64,000 nt of DNA from JBGQOG01 sp052113705 (GTDB lineage: Bacteria; Pseudomonadota; Alphaproteobacteria; Rhodobacterales; Rhodobacteraceae): NCBI RefSeq assembly GCF_052113705.1, contig NZ_JBGQOG010000004.1, positions 308,121 through 372,120 of the forward strand. The letters are read 5' to 3'. Position 1 is the first letter of the stretch; each line of letters starts with the position of its first letter. A program made the position numbers and the translations under genes. Below the pieces are notes generated by a model that was given only the letters and a program-made list of their open reading frames with translations, made no database searches and was not told the origin of the DNA. Below, one piece after another: positions 52,226 through 60,920 of this stretch.

Positions 52226-52975
52226 GTGAGCGGGCCCGCTCTGGCCGCCACGCTGGCCCCTTCGCCGAATTTTGGCCCGCGCCGGGCGGGGGCTTTGCCC
52301 AGCCTGATCGTTCTGCACTACACCGCCATGGCCAGCGCCGGGGCCGCCCGGGCGCGGCTTTGCGATCCGCAGGCCGAGGTCTCGGCGCATTGGCTGGTGG
52401 ATGAGGCGGGGCGGGCCGAGGCCCTCGTGCCAGAGGCGATGCGCGCCTGGCATGCCGGGGCAGGGGCCTGGGGCCCGGTGACGGATGTGAACAGCCATTC
52501 CATCGGCATTGAACTGGCCAATCCCGGCGACCGGCCCTTCCCCGAGCGGCAGATGGCGGCGCTCGAGGATCTATTGCGGGGCATCATGGCGCGCTGGGCG
52601 ATCCCGCCCGAACGGGTGATCGGGCATTCCGACATGGCGCCCGGCCGCAAGATCGACCCCGGCCCGCGCTTTGACTGGCGGCGGCTGGCGCTGCAGGGGC
52701 TGGCGGTCTGGCCCGAGGCCGCACCGCCGGAGAGGCAGCAGGTGGAAATGCGGCAGGCGGCAGATGCCGCCGCGCCACTGGGGCAGAGCCTCGCGCTTTT
52801 GGGCTATCCGCCGGCGGAGCCCGAGATCCTGCTCTCGGCCTTTCGTTTGCGTTTTCGTCCCGGTGCGACGGGGCCGGAGACAGCCGAGGACCGCCGAATC
52901 GCGGCCTGCCTCGCCGCTGCGCATCCGGTCGCGTCGGGGCGTTTCGCGATTGACGGCACGGTGCCGTCCGCCTAA
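52226..52975 (+). CDS. N-acetylmuramoyl-L-alanine amidase (AmpD type)
   Basis: A 249-residue Amidase_2 domain protein that cleaves the lactyl-amide bond of muropeptides; the fold is seen in LIVLHYTAMAS, AHWLVDEAGRA, HSIGIELANPGD and VIGHSDMAPGRKIDPG (the zinc His and the H/K/D pocket). It has no signal peptide, so it is probably the cytosolic recycling AmpD. A GTG start one base past the lipoprotein stop is the only sensible choice. About 75 C-terminal residues beyond the domain (from PEAAPPERQQ) are typical of the rhodobacterial form. Confidence 0.88.
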   Translation: MSGPALAATLAPSPNFGPRRAGALPSLIVLHYTAMASAGAARARLCDPQAEVSAHWLVDEAGRAEALVPEAMRAWHAGAGAWGPVTDVNSHSIGIELANPGDRPFPERQMAALEDLLRGIMARWAIPPERVIGHSDMAPGRKIDPGPRFDWRRLALQGLAVWPEAAPPERQQVEMRQAADAAAPLGQSLALLGYPPAEPEILLSAFRLRFRPGATGPETAEDRRIAACLAAAHPVASGRFAIDGTVPSA

Positions 52976-52985
52976 GGCTGCCCCC

Positions 52986-53415
52986 GCGCGGATGGCTGGA
53001 TGATCGCGCAGGCAACAGGGTCCGCAAGGAAACCGGGGCCTGCGAGGAAAGTCCGGACTCCATGAAGAAACGGTGCCGGATAACGCCCGGCGGGGGCAAC
53101 CCCAGGGAAAGCGCCACAGAGAACAGACCGCCCCCTCCCCCCGCAAGGGGATCAGGATCGGGTAAGGGTGAAACGGTGGGGTAAGAGCCCACCGCGGGAC
53201 TGGTAACAGGACCGGCACGGCAAGCCCCACCGGGAGCAACGCCGAATAGGGACCTCGCGCGGGGCCGGTCGGGCAACCGATACCGCCGCAGGGTATCTTC
53301 GACCCGAGAGGTCCGGGTTGGCAGCTAGAGCGACGGAGCAATCCGGCGCCCAGAGGAATGATCATCCAGAGGGGGCAACCCCTTGGACAGAATCCGGCTT
53401 ACAGGCCATCCGCGC
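52986..53415 (+). ncRNA. rnpB: RNase P RNA (class A)
   Basis: The ribozyme that trims tRNA 5' leaders. Conserved CR-I GAGGAAAGTCCGGACTCC lies near 53041, the ACAGAATCCGGCTTACA 3' core lies near 53391-53403, and the terminal P1 helix is formed by GCGCGGATGGC (52986-52996) and GCCATCCGCGC (53405-53415). About 430 nucleotides. It follows the amidase gene by ten bases; a small GCCGCTAGCGGC hairpin follows the 3' end. Confidence 0.95.
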
Positions 53416-53648
53416 ATTTCATCTTGCCGCTAGCGGCAGGGTGGCTTTTCTCCCGGGCGGGCCCGGGGCAGGGCAAGGAACCGGTCGCATTAGACCCGCT
53501 TTGTCACTGGACGCGAGCGAACTGACGAGATTTCCGTGCCGCGCACGGCTTTCGCAGTTGACTCCGCCCCGTGGCTGGGTAAAAGGCGGCTTCAAGGATT
53601 TAACGGGATGCCCTGCCGGGGCTGTAGCCCGAATGCAGGAGACGAAAA

Positions 53649-53816
53649 ATGGCGAAGCCGACGACGATCAAGATCCGTCTGAACTCGACGGCGGGCACCG
53701 GGCACTTCTATGTGACCAAGAAGAATGCCCGCACCATGACCGAAAAAATGACCGTGAACAAATATGATCCGGTCCTGCGCAAGCACGTCGAGTACAAAGA
53801 AGGCAAGATCAAGTAA
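53649..53816 (+). CDS. rpmG: 50S ribosomal protein L33
   Basis: A 55-residue ribosomal protein reading MAKPTTIKIRLNSTAGTGHF then YVTKKNARTMTEKM, with the family's basic ending GKIK. No zinc-binding CxxC pairs are present (the zinc-free form). Length fits. It has a GCAGGAG ribosome-binding site and its own terminator 25 bases after the stop. Confidence 0.97.
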   Translation: MAKPTTIKIRLNSTAGTGHFYVTKKNARTMTEKMTVNKYDPVLRKHVEYKEGKIK

Positions 53817-53837
53817 GATCTGCGCTTTCTGAAGCAT

Positions 53838-53868
53838 TGAAGGCCGTATCCCCCGGGATGCGGCCTTT
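53838..53868 (+). terminator. Terminator of rpmG
   Basis: AAGGCCG-TATCCCCCGGGATG-CGGCCTTTT: a GC-rich hairpin with a short T-run past rpmG. Confidence 0.8.
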
Positions 53869-54045
53869 TGCATTTCTGGCCCCGGGTGTTGTGGGGTGGC
53901 GCGGCGGGGCGCTCGGAACGGTGCCGTGGGCTATGGGCTGTCCCGCAGATGCACGCCATCGCCTGAGCTTCAGGCCATACGGGCTGTACTGCGGGGGGCG
54001 GCGATTCCACCACGCGCCGTCTGCTGTCGCCGCGAGAGGGCGGCA

Positions 54046-54062
54046 GGGGGGGGGGGGGGGGG
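54046..54062 (+). repeat. Homopolymer tract of 17 G
   Basis: Seventeen consecutive G bases. Such tracts are slippage-prone and rare outside phase-variable loci. Here it lies far from any start, about 330 bases before the imelysin gene. It could also be an assembly error. Confidence 0.85.
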
Positions 54063-54318
54063 CGGCCCGCGCAAACATCCTCAGGGCGATTCTCGGGGGC
54101 GCCGGGCCCTCTTCCGGTCCGCGTGGTGCGGGGCCCGGGGGCGCTTCCCGGCCAGAGTTTCATCAGTGGTCGGGCGCAGCGGACGGATCATGCCGGGGGC
54201 AGAAGTGGGGCCGGAGGGGCAGAAGGCGACTGCCCCGGCGAGAGCGTATCGGCGCCTTCGCGCGGACGCTTTGACCTCTGCCGCCTTCCGTGACTAATTT
54301 TATCGGGTTTACAAGTCC

Positions 54319-54331
54319 GACTGTTTCAGTC
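54319..54331. promoter_or_regulatory. Palindrome before the imelysin gene, possible iron operator
   Basis: GACTG-TTT-CAGTC is a perfect inverted repeat 60 bases before the imelysin start in the AT-rich promoter zone. Iron-responsive regulators of alphaproteobacteria (RirA, Irr, IscR type) bind short palindromes upstream of iron genes, so a role in iron control of this locus is plausible. Consensus match not claimed. Confidence 0.45.
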
Positions 54332-54390
54332 AGTTTCCCGAAAACTCTGTAGCCCCCGGCCTGAGGGGGAATCGTTTAAAGGATGCCCGG

Positions 54391-55650
54391 ATGACCCGCT
54401 GCCTGACCGCCCTTGTTGCCACCACCGCGCTTTGCGCCAGCCCGGCCTTCGCGGATCTGCGCGAGGATGTGCTGGCCAATTATGCCGAGATCGGCGCGGC
54501 GACCTATGGCGATGCGGCGGTCACGGCGCATGCGCTGCAGGCGGCGGTGGACGCTTTCCTTGCCGCCCCCTCCGAGGCAGGGCTTGAGGCCGCCCGTGAC
54601 GCCTGGAAGGCCGCCCGCGCGCCCTATATGCAGTCAGAGGTCTTCCGCTTTGGCAATCCGGTGGTGGATGCCTGGGAGGGGCAGGTGAACGCCTGGCCGC
54701 TCGACGAGGGGCTGATCGACTATGTCGATGCGGATTCGGCCGCAGTGAACGAAGAGAATGACTATGCGCTGCTGAACGTCGTCGCCAATCCGCAGATCAC
54801 CATCGCGGGCACGGCGGTGGATGCCAGCCAGATCACCCCCGCACTGATCGCCGACGTGCTGCAAGAGGCTGACGGGATCGAGGCCAATGTCGCCTCGGGC
54901 TATCACGCGGTGGAATTCCTGCTCTGGGGGCAGGATCTGAACGGCACCGGCCCGGGCGCAGGCGCGCGCGCCTACACCGATTATGTGACGGGGGACGCCT
55001 GCACCAACGGCAATTGCGACCGTCGCGCCGCTTATCTCAAATCGGTCACCGATCTTCTCGTCACCGACCTCGACGAAATGGCCGCCGACTGGCAGCCGGG
55101 TGGGGCCGCGCGCGCGGCGATCACCGATGACACGGCCACCGGCATTGCCGCCATCCTCACCGGCCTTGGCAGCCTCTCCTATGGCGAGCTGGCGGGCGAG
55201 CGGATGAAACTGGGCCTGATGCTGCATGATCCCGAGGAAGAGCAGGATTGCTTCTCGGACAACACCTACAACAGCCATTACTATGACGGCATCGGCATGC
55301 AGAACGTGCTGACCGGCCGCTATAATCGCGTCGATGGCTCGGTGGTGCAGGGCGCCTCGCTGCAATCGCTGGTGGCCGAGAAAGACCCGGCGCTGGCCGA
55401 GGAGCTGACCGCCAAGATCGGCACCAGCGTTGCCGCGCTGACCGCGCTGAAGGAAAAGGCCGAGGGTGGCATGGCCTATGACCAGATGCTCGCCACCGGC
55501 AATGCCGAGGGCGGTGCGCTGATCCAGGCGTCGGTGGATGCGCTGATCGACCAGACCCGCAGCATTGAGCGCGCGGTGAAGGTGCTCGGCGCTGACGCCA
55601 GCATCGAAGGCTCGGACAGCCTCGACGCGCCGACCACGGTTTTCCAATAA
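54391..55650 (+). CDS. Imelysin family protein (iron uptake, IrpA-like)
   Basis: A 419-residue periplasmic protein: Sec signal MTRCLTALVATTALCASPAF, then an imelysin/ICMP domain. The GxHxxE motif of the family, proposed to bind metal, is in SGYHAVEFLLWGQ near residue 170. IrpA-type imelysins are needed for iron acquisition in cyanobacteria. It leads the iron locus. The short ATG at 54382 is out of the reading frame and can be ignored. Confidence 0.88.
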   Translation: MTRCLTALVATTALCASPAFADLREDVLANYAEIGAATYGDAAVTAHALQAAVDAFLAAPSEAGLEAARDAWKAARAPYMQSEVFRFGNPVVDAWEGQVNAWPLDEGLIDYVDADSAAVNEENDYALLNVVANPQITIAGTAVDASQITPALIADVLQEADGIEANVASGYHAVEFLLWGQDLNGTGPGAGARAYTDYVTGDACTNGNCDRRAAYLKSVTDLLVTDLDEMAADWQPGGAARAAITDDTATGIAAILTGLGSLSYGELAGERMKLGLMLHDPEEEQDCFSDNTYNSHYYDGIGMQNVLTGRYNRVDGSVVQGASLQSLVAEKDPALAEELTAKIGTSVAALTALKEKAEGGMAYDQMLATGNAEGGALIQASVDALIDQTRSIERAVKVLGADASIEGSDSLDAPTTVFQ

Positions 55651-55714
55651 GTCAGCGGGGGGCGGCAGGCGGCTGCCCCCGGCCAGCCCCGGTGCCGGAA
55701 ACGGAGGATCTGCG

Positions 55715-55954
55715 ATGATCGTTTGTCACTGCATGCAAATCAGCGACCATGACATCCGCGCGGCGGTGGACTGGATGCGCGCCGCCGACCCGGACACCAT
55801 CATCACCCCCGGCAAGATTTACCGCGCGCTCGGCAAACGCGCCGATTGTGGCGGCTGCATGCCGCTTTTCGTTGACACCATGCGCCGTTCCGACAGGCTG
55901 GAGGTTCCCGCCACCCTGCGCGGCCTGAAGCGACGCGCGCAACAGACAGGATAA
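55715..55954 (+). CDS. bfd: Bacterioferritin-associated ferredoxin
   Basis: A 79-residue [2Fe-2S] protein. Ligands are Cys4, Cys6, Cys45 and Cys48 (MIVCHCMQISD; RADCGGCMPLF). It donates electrons to bacterioferritin to release stored iron. Its stop is four bases before bfr, so the two are co-transcribed, as in many Rhodobacterales. GGAGGA ribosome-binding site. Confidence 0.93.
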   Translation: MIVCHCMQISDHDIRAAVDWMRAADPDTIITPGKIYRALGKRADCGGCMPLFVDTMRRSDRLEVPATLRGLKRRAQQTG

Positions 55955-55958
55955 GACA

Positions 55959-56444
55959 ATGAAGGGCGACCCGAAGGTCATCGAGTATCTCAACGCGGCT
56001 CTGCGCTCGGAGCTGACGGCTGTCAGCCAGTATTGGCTGCATTACCGCTTGCAGGAAGACTGGGGCTTTGGCCGCATTGCCGCCAAATCCCGCGCCGAAA
56101 GCATCGAAGAGATGAATCACGCCGACAAGCTGATCGCGCGGATCCTGTTCCTTGAGGGCCATCCGAATCTGCAAAAGCTCGACCCGCTGCGGATCGGTGA
56201 AACCCTGCGCGAGACGCTGGAATGCGATCTGGCCGGCGAGCATGACGCCCGCACCCTCTATATAGAAGCGCGGCGGCATTGCGATGCGGTGGGCGATTTC
56301 GTCAGCCGCGCGCTCTTTGACACGCTGATCAGCGATGAAGAGGGGCATATCGATTTCCTCGAAACCCAGCTGTCGCTGCATGATGCGCTCGGGGCAGAGA
56401 AATTCGGCATGTTGAACGCATTGCCCGCGAATGAGGCCGAGTGA
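55959..56444 (+). CDS. bfr: Bacterioferritin
   Basis: A 161-residue four-helix ferritin that stores iron as a mineral in a 24-mer. Ferroxidase residues Glu18 (ALRSELTAV), Glu51 and His54 are present, and the haem-ligating Met52 is conserved in SIEEMNHADKLIARILFLEG. The C-terminal half has DEEGHIDFLETQL (Glu/His ligands). Placed between bfd and the dihaem gene. Confidence 0.95.
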   Translation: MKGDPKVIEYLNAALRSELTAVSQYWLHYRLQEDWGFGRIAAKSRAESIEEMNHADKLIARILFLEGHPNLQKLDPLRIGETLRETLECDLAGEHDARTLYIEARRHCDAVGDFVSRALFDTLISDEEGHIDFLETQLSLHDALGAEKFGMLNALPANEAE

Positions 56445-56620
56445 GGCCCACCCTTCAGCGGCTCCCGTCCTCGCGGCCGCGTGAAGGCTGCGGGGATTTT
56501 TCCGATTGAAAACATCAGGAAATCGGCGCAAGTCGGCCTCTGACCTGTTACCCCCGTGGTCCAGATCGGGCGCCCTCCGCGCCGCTCTGTGCCGCCGAGC
56601 CTGAGGCGCTGCCGATTGTG

Positions 56621-58210
56621 ATGCGACCCGCTGTCCCTTTCTCCTTGCCGCGCCCGGTGCGGCGCGCATGGGTGCTGGGGCTGCTCCTGCTCTCGCCACA
56701 GCTCTCAGGGGCTGAGGCGGTGGCGCCCCCCGTTGCCGCGTCAGCCTCCGCCGCGACCGTGCAGGAGGCGCTGCCGGATCTCTGGATTGACCCTGTGGAT
56801 GCGCCCCGCATTGCGGCGGTGACGGCGCTCTCTGCGGCGCCACAGCCCTTTGAGGCGTTGCCGGGCGGGGCGGCCACGCATGAGCGCCGCGACGCCCGCG
56901 CCTTTGCCACGCCTGCGCCCGCGCTGGGTGCCGCCGCGCTGGATGCCGAGTTGGGGCGGGCGCTCTTTGACAAGATCTGGGTCGCCGCCCCCGCCACCAC
57001 CCGCGCCTCGGACGGGTTGGGGCCTTTTTTCAACGCCCGCGCCTGTGCCGATTGCCACCCCGGCAATGGCCGGGGGCATCCGCCGGGCGAGGCGGGGCCG
57101 GGGCGCGCCGATATGGGCATGGCGCTGCATCTCTCGGTGCCCGCCGATCCGGCCCGGCTTGCCCCCGATCTCGCGGCGATTGCGGGTTGGATCGCCACTG
57201 CACCCGAGCCGGTCTATGGCCGCCAGTTGCAGGACCGGGCGCTGACCGGCATGGCCCCCGAGGGGCAGATTGCGCTGACATGGATGGAAGAACCGGTGAC
57301 CCTCGCTGGCGGCGAGGTGGTCTCGCTCCGTCGTCCCCGGGTGGGGGTGACGGATCTCGCGCAGGGGCCGATGGCGGCGGAGGTGATGCTCTCGGCCCGC
57401 GTGGCGCCGCAGCTGGTGGGGCTCGGCCTCCTGGAGGCGGTGCCCGCCGCCGATATTCTGGCGCTGGCCGATCCCGAGGACCGCGACGGCGATGGGATTT
57501 CGGGCCGTGCGGCGCTCGCCCCTGTTCCCGGGCGGGGGCTGATGCTGGGGCGGTTCGGCGCGAAAGCGGCGGCACCCGACCTTATCCATCAGGCGGCCAC
57601 GGCCTTTTCCAATGATCTGGGCCTCTCCACCCCGCTGCGCCCCGATCCGTACGGCGATTGCACCCCGGTCGAGACCGCCTGCCGCAGCGCCGCCACCGGT
57701 GAGACACCGGAGCTGCGCGACGGGCGCGAGGTGTCGGGCGAGAGCCTCGGCCTCGTTTCTCTCTATCTCGCCAGCCTCGGCGTGCCGCCGCGCCGGGGCG
57801 CCGAAGAGCCCGAGGTGACCGAAGGCAAGGCCGCCTTTTACGCTGCAGGCTGCCCCGCCTGCCACCATCCGGCCTTTGTCACCGGGCGGCTGGCGGCGGA
57901 ACCTTGGCGCAGCTTTCAGCTGATCTGGCCCTACAGCGATCTCTTGCTGCATGACATGGGCGAGGGGCTGGCCGACAACCGCCCCGAAGGTGTGGCGACC
58001 GGGCGCGAATGGCGCACCGCCCCGCTCTGGGGGATAGGTCTGACCCGTGCGGTCACCGGTACGGAGACCTATCTGCACGATGGCCGCGCCCGCAGCCTGA
58101 TGGAAGCCGTGCTCTGGCACGGTGGCGAAGCACAGGCCGCGCGTGATAGCGTCGTCTCCATGCCTGAGGCGACCCGAAACGCCCTGATCCGATACCTGGA
58201 GTCACTCTGA
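56621..58210 (+). CDS. Di-haem oxidoreductase family protein (DUF1111 thiol oxidoreductase)
   Basis: A 529-residue exported cytochrome-like protein with a signal peptide (VLGLLLLSPQLSGAEA) and two CxxCH haem sites: ACADCHPGNG near residue 145 and GCPACHHPAF near 420. The family name comes from DUF1111; in iron-uptake loci it is thought to oxidise or help transfer ferrous iron together with imelysins. ATG 56621 follows a GTG at 56618, either of which may be used. Its stop overlaps the following imelysin gene by one base. Confidence 0.85.
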   Translation: MRPAVPFSLPRPVRRAWVLGLLLLSPQLSGAEAVAPPVAASASAATVQEALPDLWIDPVDAPRIAAVTALSAAPQPFEALPGGAATHERRDARAFATPAPALGAAALDAELGRALFDKIWVAAPATTRASDGLGPFFNARACADCHPGNGRGHPPGEAGPGRADMGMALHLSVPADPARLAPDLAAIAGWIATAPEPVYGRQLQDRALTGMAPEGQIALTWMEEPVTLAGGEVVSLRRPRVGVTDLAQGPMAAEVMLSARVAPQLVGLGLLEAVPAADILALADPEDRDGDGISGRAALAPVPGRGLMLGRFGAKAAAPDLIHQAATAFSNDLGLSTPLRPDPYGDCTPVETACRSAATGETPELRDGREVSGESLGLVSLYLASLGVPPRRGAEEPEVTEGKAAFYAAGCPACHHPAFVTGRLAAEPWRSFQLIWPYSDLLLHDMGEGLADNRPEGVATGREWRTAPLWGIGLTRAVTGTETYLHDGRARSLMEAVLWHGGEAQAARDSVVSMPEATRNALIRYLESL

Positions 58211-59205
58211 TGCGATCTTTTTGCCTGTCCACTGTCCTTCTCGCGGCGCTGAGCCTGCCCGCCGCTGCCGATGTTGCCTCGGCGGTCACGGATCATATCG
58301 TGCCGGGCTATCAGGGCTTTGCCGAGGCGACGGCGGCGCTGGCGGCGGGGGCTGCGGCGGATTGCTCGGCCCCGGCAATGCAGCCCCTTTGGAACGCGGC
58401 CTTTGACCGCTGGATGGCGGTCTCGCATCTGGCGATGGGGCCGGTGGAAGAGGGGGGGCGCAATCTCGCCATTGCCTATTGGCCGGATTCGAAAAACGCA
58501 GGGGGACGAACGCTGAAGGGCATTCTGGAGGCTGCGGACCCGGCGTTGACGACGCCCGAAGGGGTGGCGCAGATCTCGGTGGCGGCGCGCGGGCTATTCG
58601 GGCTGGAGCGGCTTTTGTACCCAGAGGCCGAGGGCGCCTATGCCTGCGATCTGCGCCGCGCGCTGGCGGCGGATCTGGCAGAGACGGCGGCGGCGGTCAG
58701 TGCGGCCTGGGGCACCCCCGGCGCGGGCGGCTTTGCCGATGCGCTGATCACCGCGGGCCAACCCGGCAACAGCACCTATCTGACGCAAGATGAGGCGAAA
58801 CAGGCGCTTTATACCGCGCTGGTCACCGGGCTGGAATTCACCTCGGACAGCCGCCTTGGCCGCCCCTTGGGCAGCTTTGACAAACCCTATCCGGACCGCG
58901 CCGAAGCTTTGGCCTCGGGTCGTCCCCTGCGCAACATCCAGCTGTCGCTGGCGGCGCTGCACCAGCTGGCGCTGGATCTGGTGCCCGCCGCAGAGATGCC
59001 GATGACTGAGGCCGCGTTTCAGCGCGCCGAGACGCTTGCGGCGGATCTGCCGGATCCGGTGCTCGCAGGGGTGGCCAGCCCCGGCAGCCGTCTGAAGGTG
59101 GAGATTGTGCAGCAGGCGATCGAGGCCGCGCGTGATGGGGTGAAGGCCGAGGTCAGCCCGGCACTCGGCGTCGGCCTGGGCCTGAACGCGGCGGATGGAG
59201 ACTGA
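58210..59205 (+). CDS. Second imelysin family protein
   Basis: A 331-residue periplasmic protein with a signal peptide (LSTVLLAALSLPAAADVA) and an imelysin domain of the shorter type. The motif FGLERLLYPEAEGAYACDL near residue 135 and MAVSHLAMGPVEEGG near 75 are typical. It overlaps the dihaem gene by one base and leads into the DUF1513 gene two bases on, giving the conserved order imelysin, dihaem, imelysin, DUF1513 of an iron-uptake system. Exact substrate handling unknown. Confidence 0.86.
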   Translation: MRSFCLSTVLLAALSLPAAADVASAVTDHIVPGYQGFAEATAALAAGAAADCSAPAMQPLWNAAFDRWMAVSHLAMGPVEEGGRNLAIAYWPDSKNAGGRTLKGILEAADPALTTPEGVAQISVAARGLFGLERLLYPEAEGAYACDLRRALAADLAETAAAVSAAWGTPGAGGFADALITAGQPGNSTYLTQDEAKQALYTALVTGLEFTSDSRLGRPLGSFDKPYPDRAEALASGRPLRNIQLSLAALHQLALDLVPAAEMPMTEAAFQRAETLAADLPDPVLAGVASPGSRLKVEIVQQAIEAARDGVKAEVSPALGVGLGLNAADGD

Positions 59206-59207
59206 GC

Positions 59208-60287
59208 ATGCGTCCCAATCGTCGTGCCTTTCTGGCCAGCCTCGCCGCCGCCACCACCCTGCCGCGCCTGAGCTGGGCCGATGTCGGCAGCCCCGCCTGG
59301 CTGGCGGCGGCGGCGGAACCCGGCGGGGGTTATGCGCTCTACGGTCTCTCGGCGGCGGGCGAGACGCGGTTTCGCGTGGCCCTGCCCGCGCGGGGCCATG
59401 CCGCCACCGCGCATCCGGAACGCCCGGAGGCGGTGGCCTTTGCCCGCCGCCCCGGCACCTTCGCGCTGGTGATTGATTGCACCAGCGGCGCGGTGCTGGC
59501 CCAGCTGACGCCGCCGGAGGGGCGGCAGTTCAACGGCCATGGTGCCTATTCGATGGACGGCAGCATCCTCTATACCTCCGAGGTGGTCGCCGAAGGCTCT
59601 GAGGGGCGCATTGGCCTTTGGGATGCAAACCACGGCTATGCGCGGCTGGCGGAATGGGCGACCGGCGGCCTTGGCCCGCATGAGATCCGCCGTCTGCCGG
59701 GGCGTGAGACGCTGGTGGTCGCCAATGGCGGCATTCAGACCGATCCCAGCGACCGCACGCCGCTGAACCTTGAGACGATGCGCGCCAATCTGGCCTATCT
59801 CTCACCCGAGGGCGAGATCACGGATCTGGTCGAGCTGGCGCCCGATCTGGCGCAGAACTCGATCCGGCATCTGGCACTGGGTCCGGCGGGGCTGGTGGCG
59901 TTTTGCATGCAATGGCAGGGCGATCCGGCGGAGGATGTGCCGCTGATGGGGCTGCACCGGCAGGGCGCGGCCCCGGTGCTGGCCTCGGTGCCCGAGGCGG
60001 AGACCTTCACGATGAAGGGCTATGCGGGCTCCATTGCCTTCGATGCGGGCGGCGCGCGGGTGGCGATCACCTCGCCCAAAGGCGGCCGGGTGCAGATTTA
60101 TGCGGCCTCGGGGCAGTTCCTGTCCTCGGTCCTGCGGACGGATGTCTGTGGCCTCGGGGCGGATGCGGCGGGCGGCTTCATCCTGACCGACGGGCACGGG
60201 TTCATCGCCAGCACCGACGGGCAGGCGCTGACGCCGCTGCGGCAGGCGGCCTGCGCCTGGGACAATCACCTTGTGGCACTCAGCTGA
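59208..60287 (+). CDS. DUF1513 protein with Tat-like signal
   Basis: A 359-residue protein with a twin-arginine-type N-terminus (NRRAFLASLAAATTLPRLSW) and a beta-propeller-like body (DUF1513). Export through Tat suggests a cofactor or early folding. It is the last gene of the iron-uptake set. Two bases after the imelysin stop. Confidence 0.82.
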   Translation: MRPNRRAFLASLAAATTLPRLSWADVGSPAWLAAAAEPGGGYALYGLSAAGETRFRVALPARGHAATAHPERPEAVAFARRPGTFALVIDCTSGAVLAQLTPPEGRQFNGHGAYSMDGSILYTSEVVAEGSEGRIGLWDANHGYARLAEWATGGLGPHEIRRLPGRETLVVANGGIQTDPSDRTPLNLETMRANLAYLSPEGEITDLVELAPDLAQNSIRHLALGPAGLVAFCMQWQGDPAEDVPLMGLHRQGAAPVLASVPEAETFTMKGYAGSIAFDAGGARVAITSPKGGRVQIYAASGQFLSSVLRTDVCGLGADAAGGFILTDGHGFIASTDGQALTPLRQAACAWDNHLVALS

Positions 60288-60296
60288 GGCAGAACG

Positions 60297-60620
60297 ATGA
60301 TTTTATACGGTATTCCCACCTGCGACACCTGCCGCAAAGCGCAAAAGGCGCTGATCGCGGCGGGGCATGAGGTGACGTTTCGGGACATTCGGGCGACGCC
60401 GCTGACTGCCGAAGAACGCGGTGACTTTCTGGCGGCCTTTGGCGATCGTCTGATCAACCGCGCCTCGACCACCTGGCGGGGGCTGGACGAGGCGGCGCGG
60501 GCGCAAAGCCCCGAAGCGTTGCTCGCCGCGCATCCGACGCTGATGAAGCGCCCGGTGATCCGGGGGGCTGCGCTGACGCTGGGATGGGACAAGGCCGCGC
60601 AGGCCGCGCAGGGGCTGTAA
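60297..60620 (+). CDS. ArsC/Spx family reductase-like protein
   Basis: A 107-residue thioredoxin-fold protein of the ArsC/YffB group. The redox motif CDTCRKAQ follows the N-terminal MILYGIPT; MKRPVIRG near the C-terminus is the family's cis-Pro region. YffB-type members act with glutathione but the physiological reaction is unsettled. It follows the iron locus by nine bases, so could be co-transcribed, though its role there is unknown. Confidence 0.86.
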   Translation: MILYGIPTCDTCRKAQKALIAAGHEVTFRDIRATPLTAEERGDFLAAFGDRLINRASTTWRGLDEAARAQSPEALLAAHPTLMKRPVIRGAALTLGWDKAAQAAQGL

Positions 60621-60920
60621 CGGCGCGGCCAGCGGTCAGTGGCCCTGTCCGGCAGTCCTTGGGGCGATCCGCCTGGCGTCAGTGCCCCTGATGTCCGGGC
60701 CGAACCGCTGAGACGCGGGCTTGCTCGCCAGCGGATCTGACGGGCTCCTCCCAGGCGCCCCCTCGGGCATCTGGCGGGACCATCCGCGCCTTGCCGCAGG
60801 TTTTCCTGTTCCCGCTGGCAGGCCTTTCGCCCCAATGCAAACGGCCCGCCAAAAGGCGGGCCGTTCGGAATTTCGCACAATCATTTTCAGCGCCCTGGCC
60901 CGAAGACCCGGTTGCCGCGA
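60621..60920. other. 300-base intergenic region
   Basis: Between the ArsC-like stop and the convergent cspA stop. It contains only the cspA terminator hairpin at 60841-60864; no further gene is visible. Confidence 0.55.
60839..60866 (-). terminator. Terminator of cspA
   Basis: ACGGCCCGCC-AAAA-GGCGGGCCGT: a perfect ten-base stem 55 bases past the cspA stop, followed on the minus strand by a short TTT. Confidence 0.78.

Larger units (their letters stand above)
53869..54390. other. 522-base intergenic region upstream of the imelysin gene
   Basis: Contains a 17-G tract (54046-54062) and the palindrome at 54319-54331 about 60 bases before the imelysin start. The sequence from 54296 to 54345 is AT-richer, as expected of a promoter. 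The open frames here encode Gly/Arg-rich junk with no family features. Confidence 0.5.

Noticed and set aside
53837..54274. A Gly-rich frame across the 17-G tract
   Set aside because: It includes the rpmG terminator and the homopolymer; the sequence is low-complexity with no ribosome-binding site or family.
56502..56526. An inverted repeat CCGATT/AATCGG after bfr as an operator
   Set aside because: Six-base arms spaced by 13 bases and no other signal; too weak to call.
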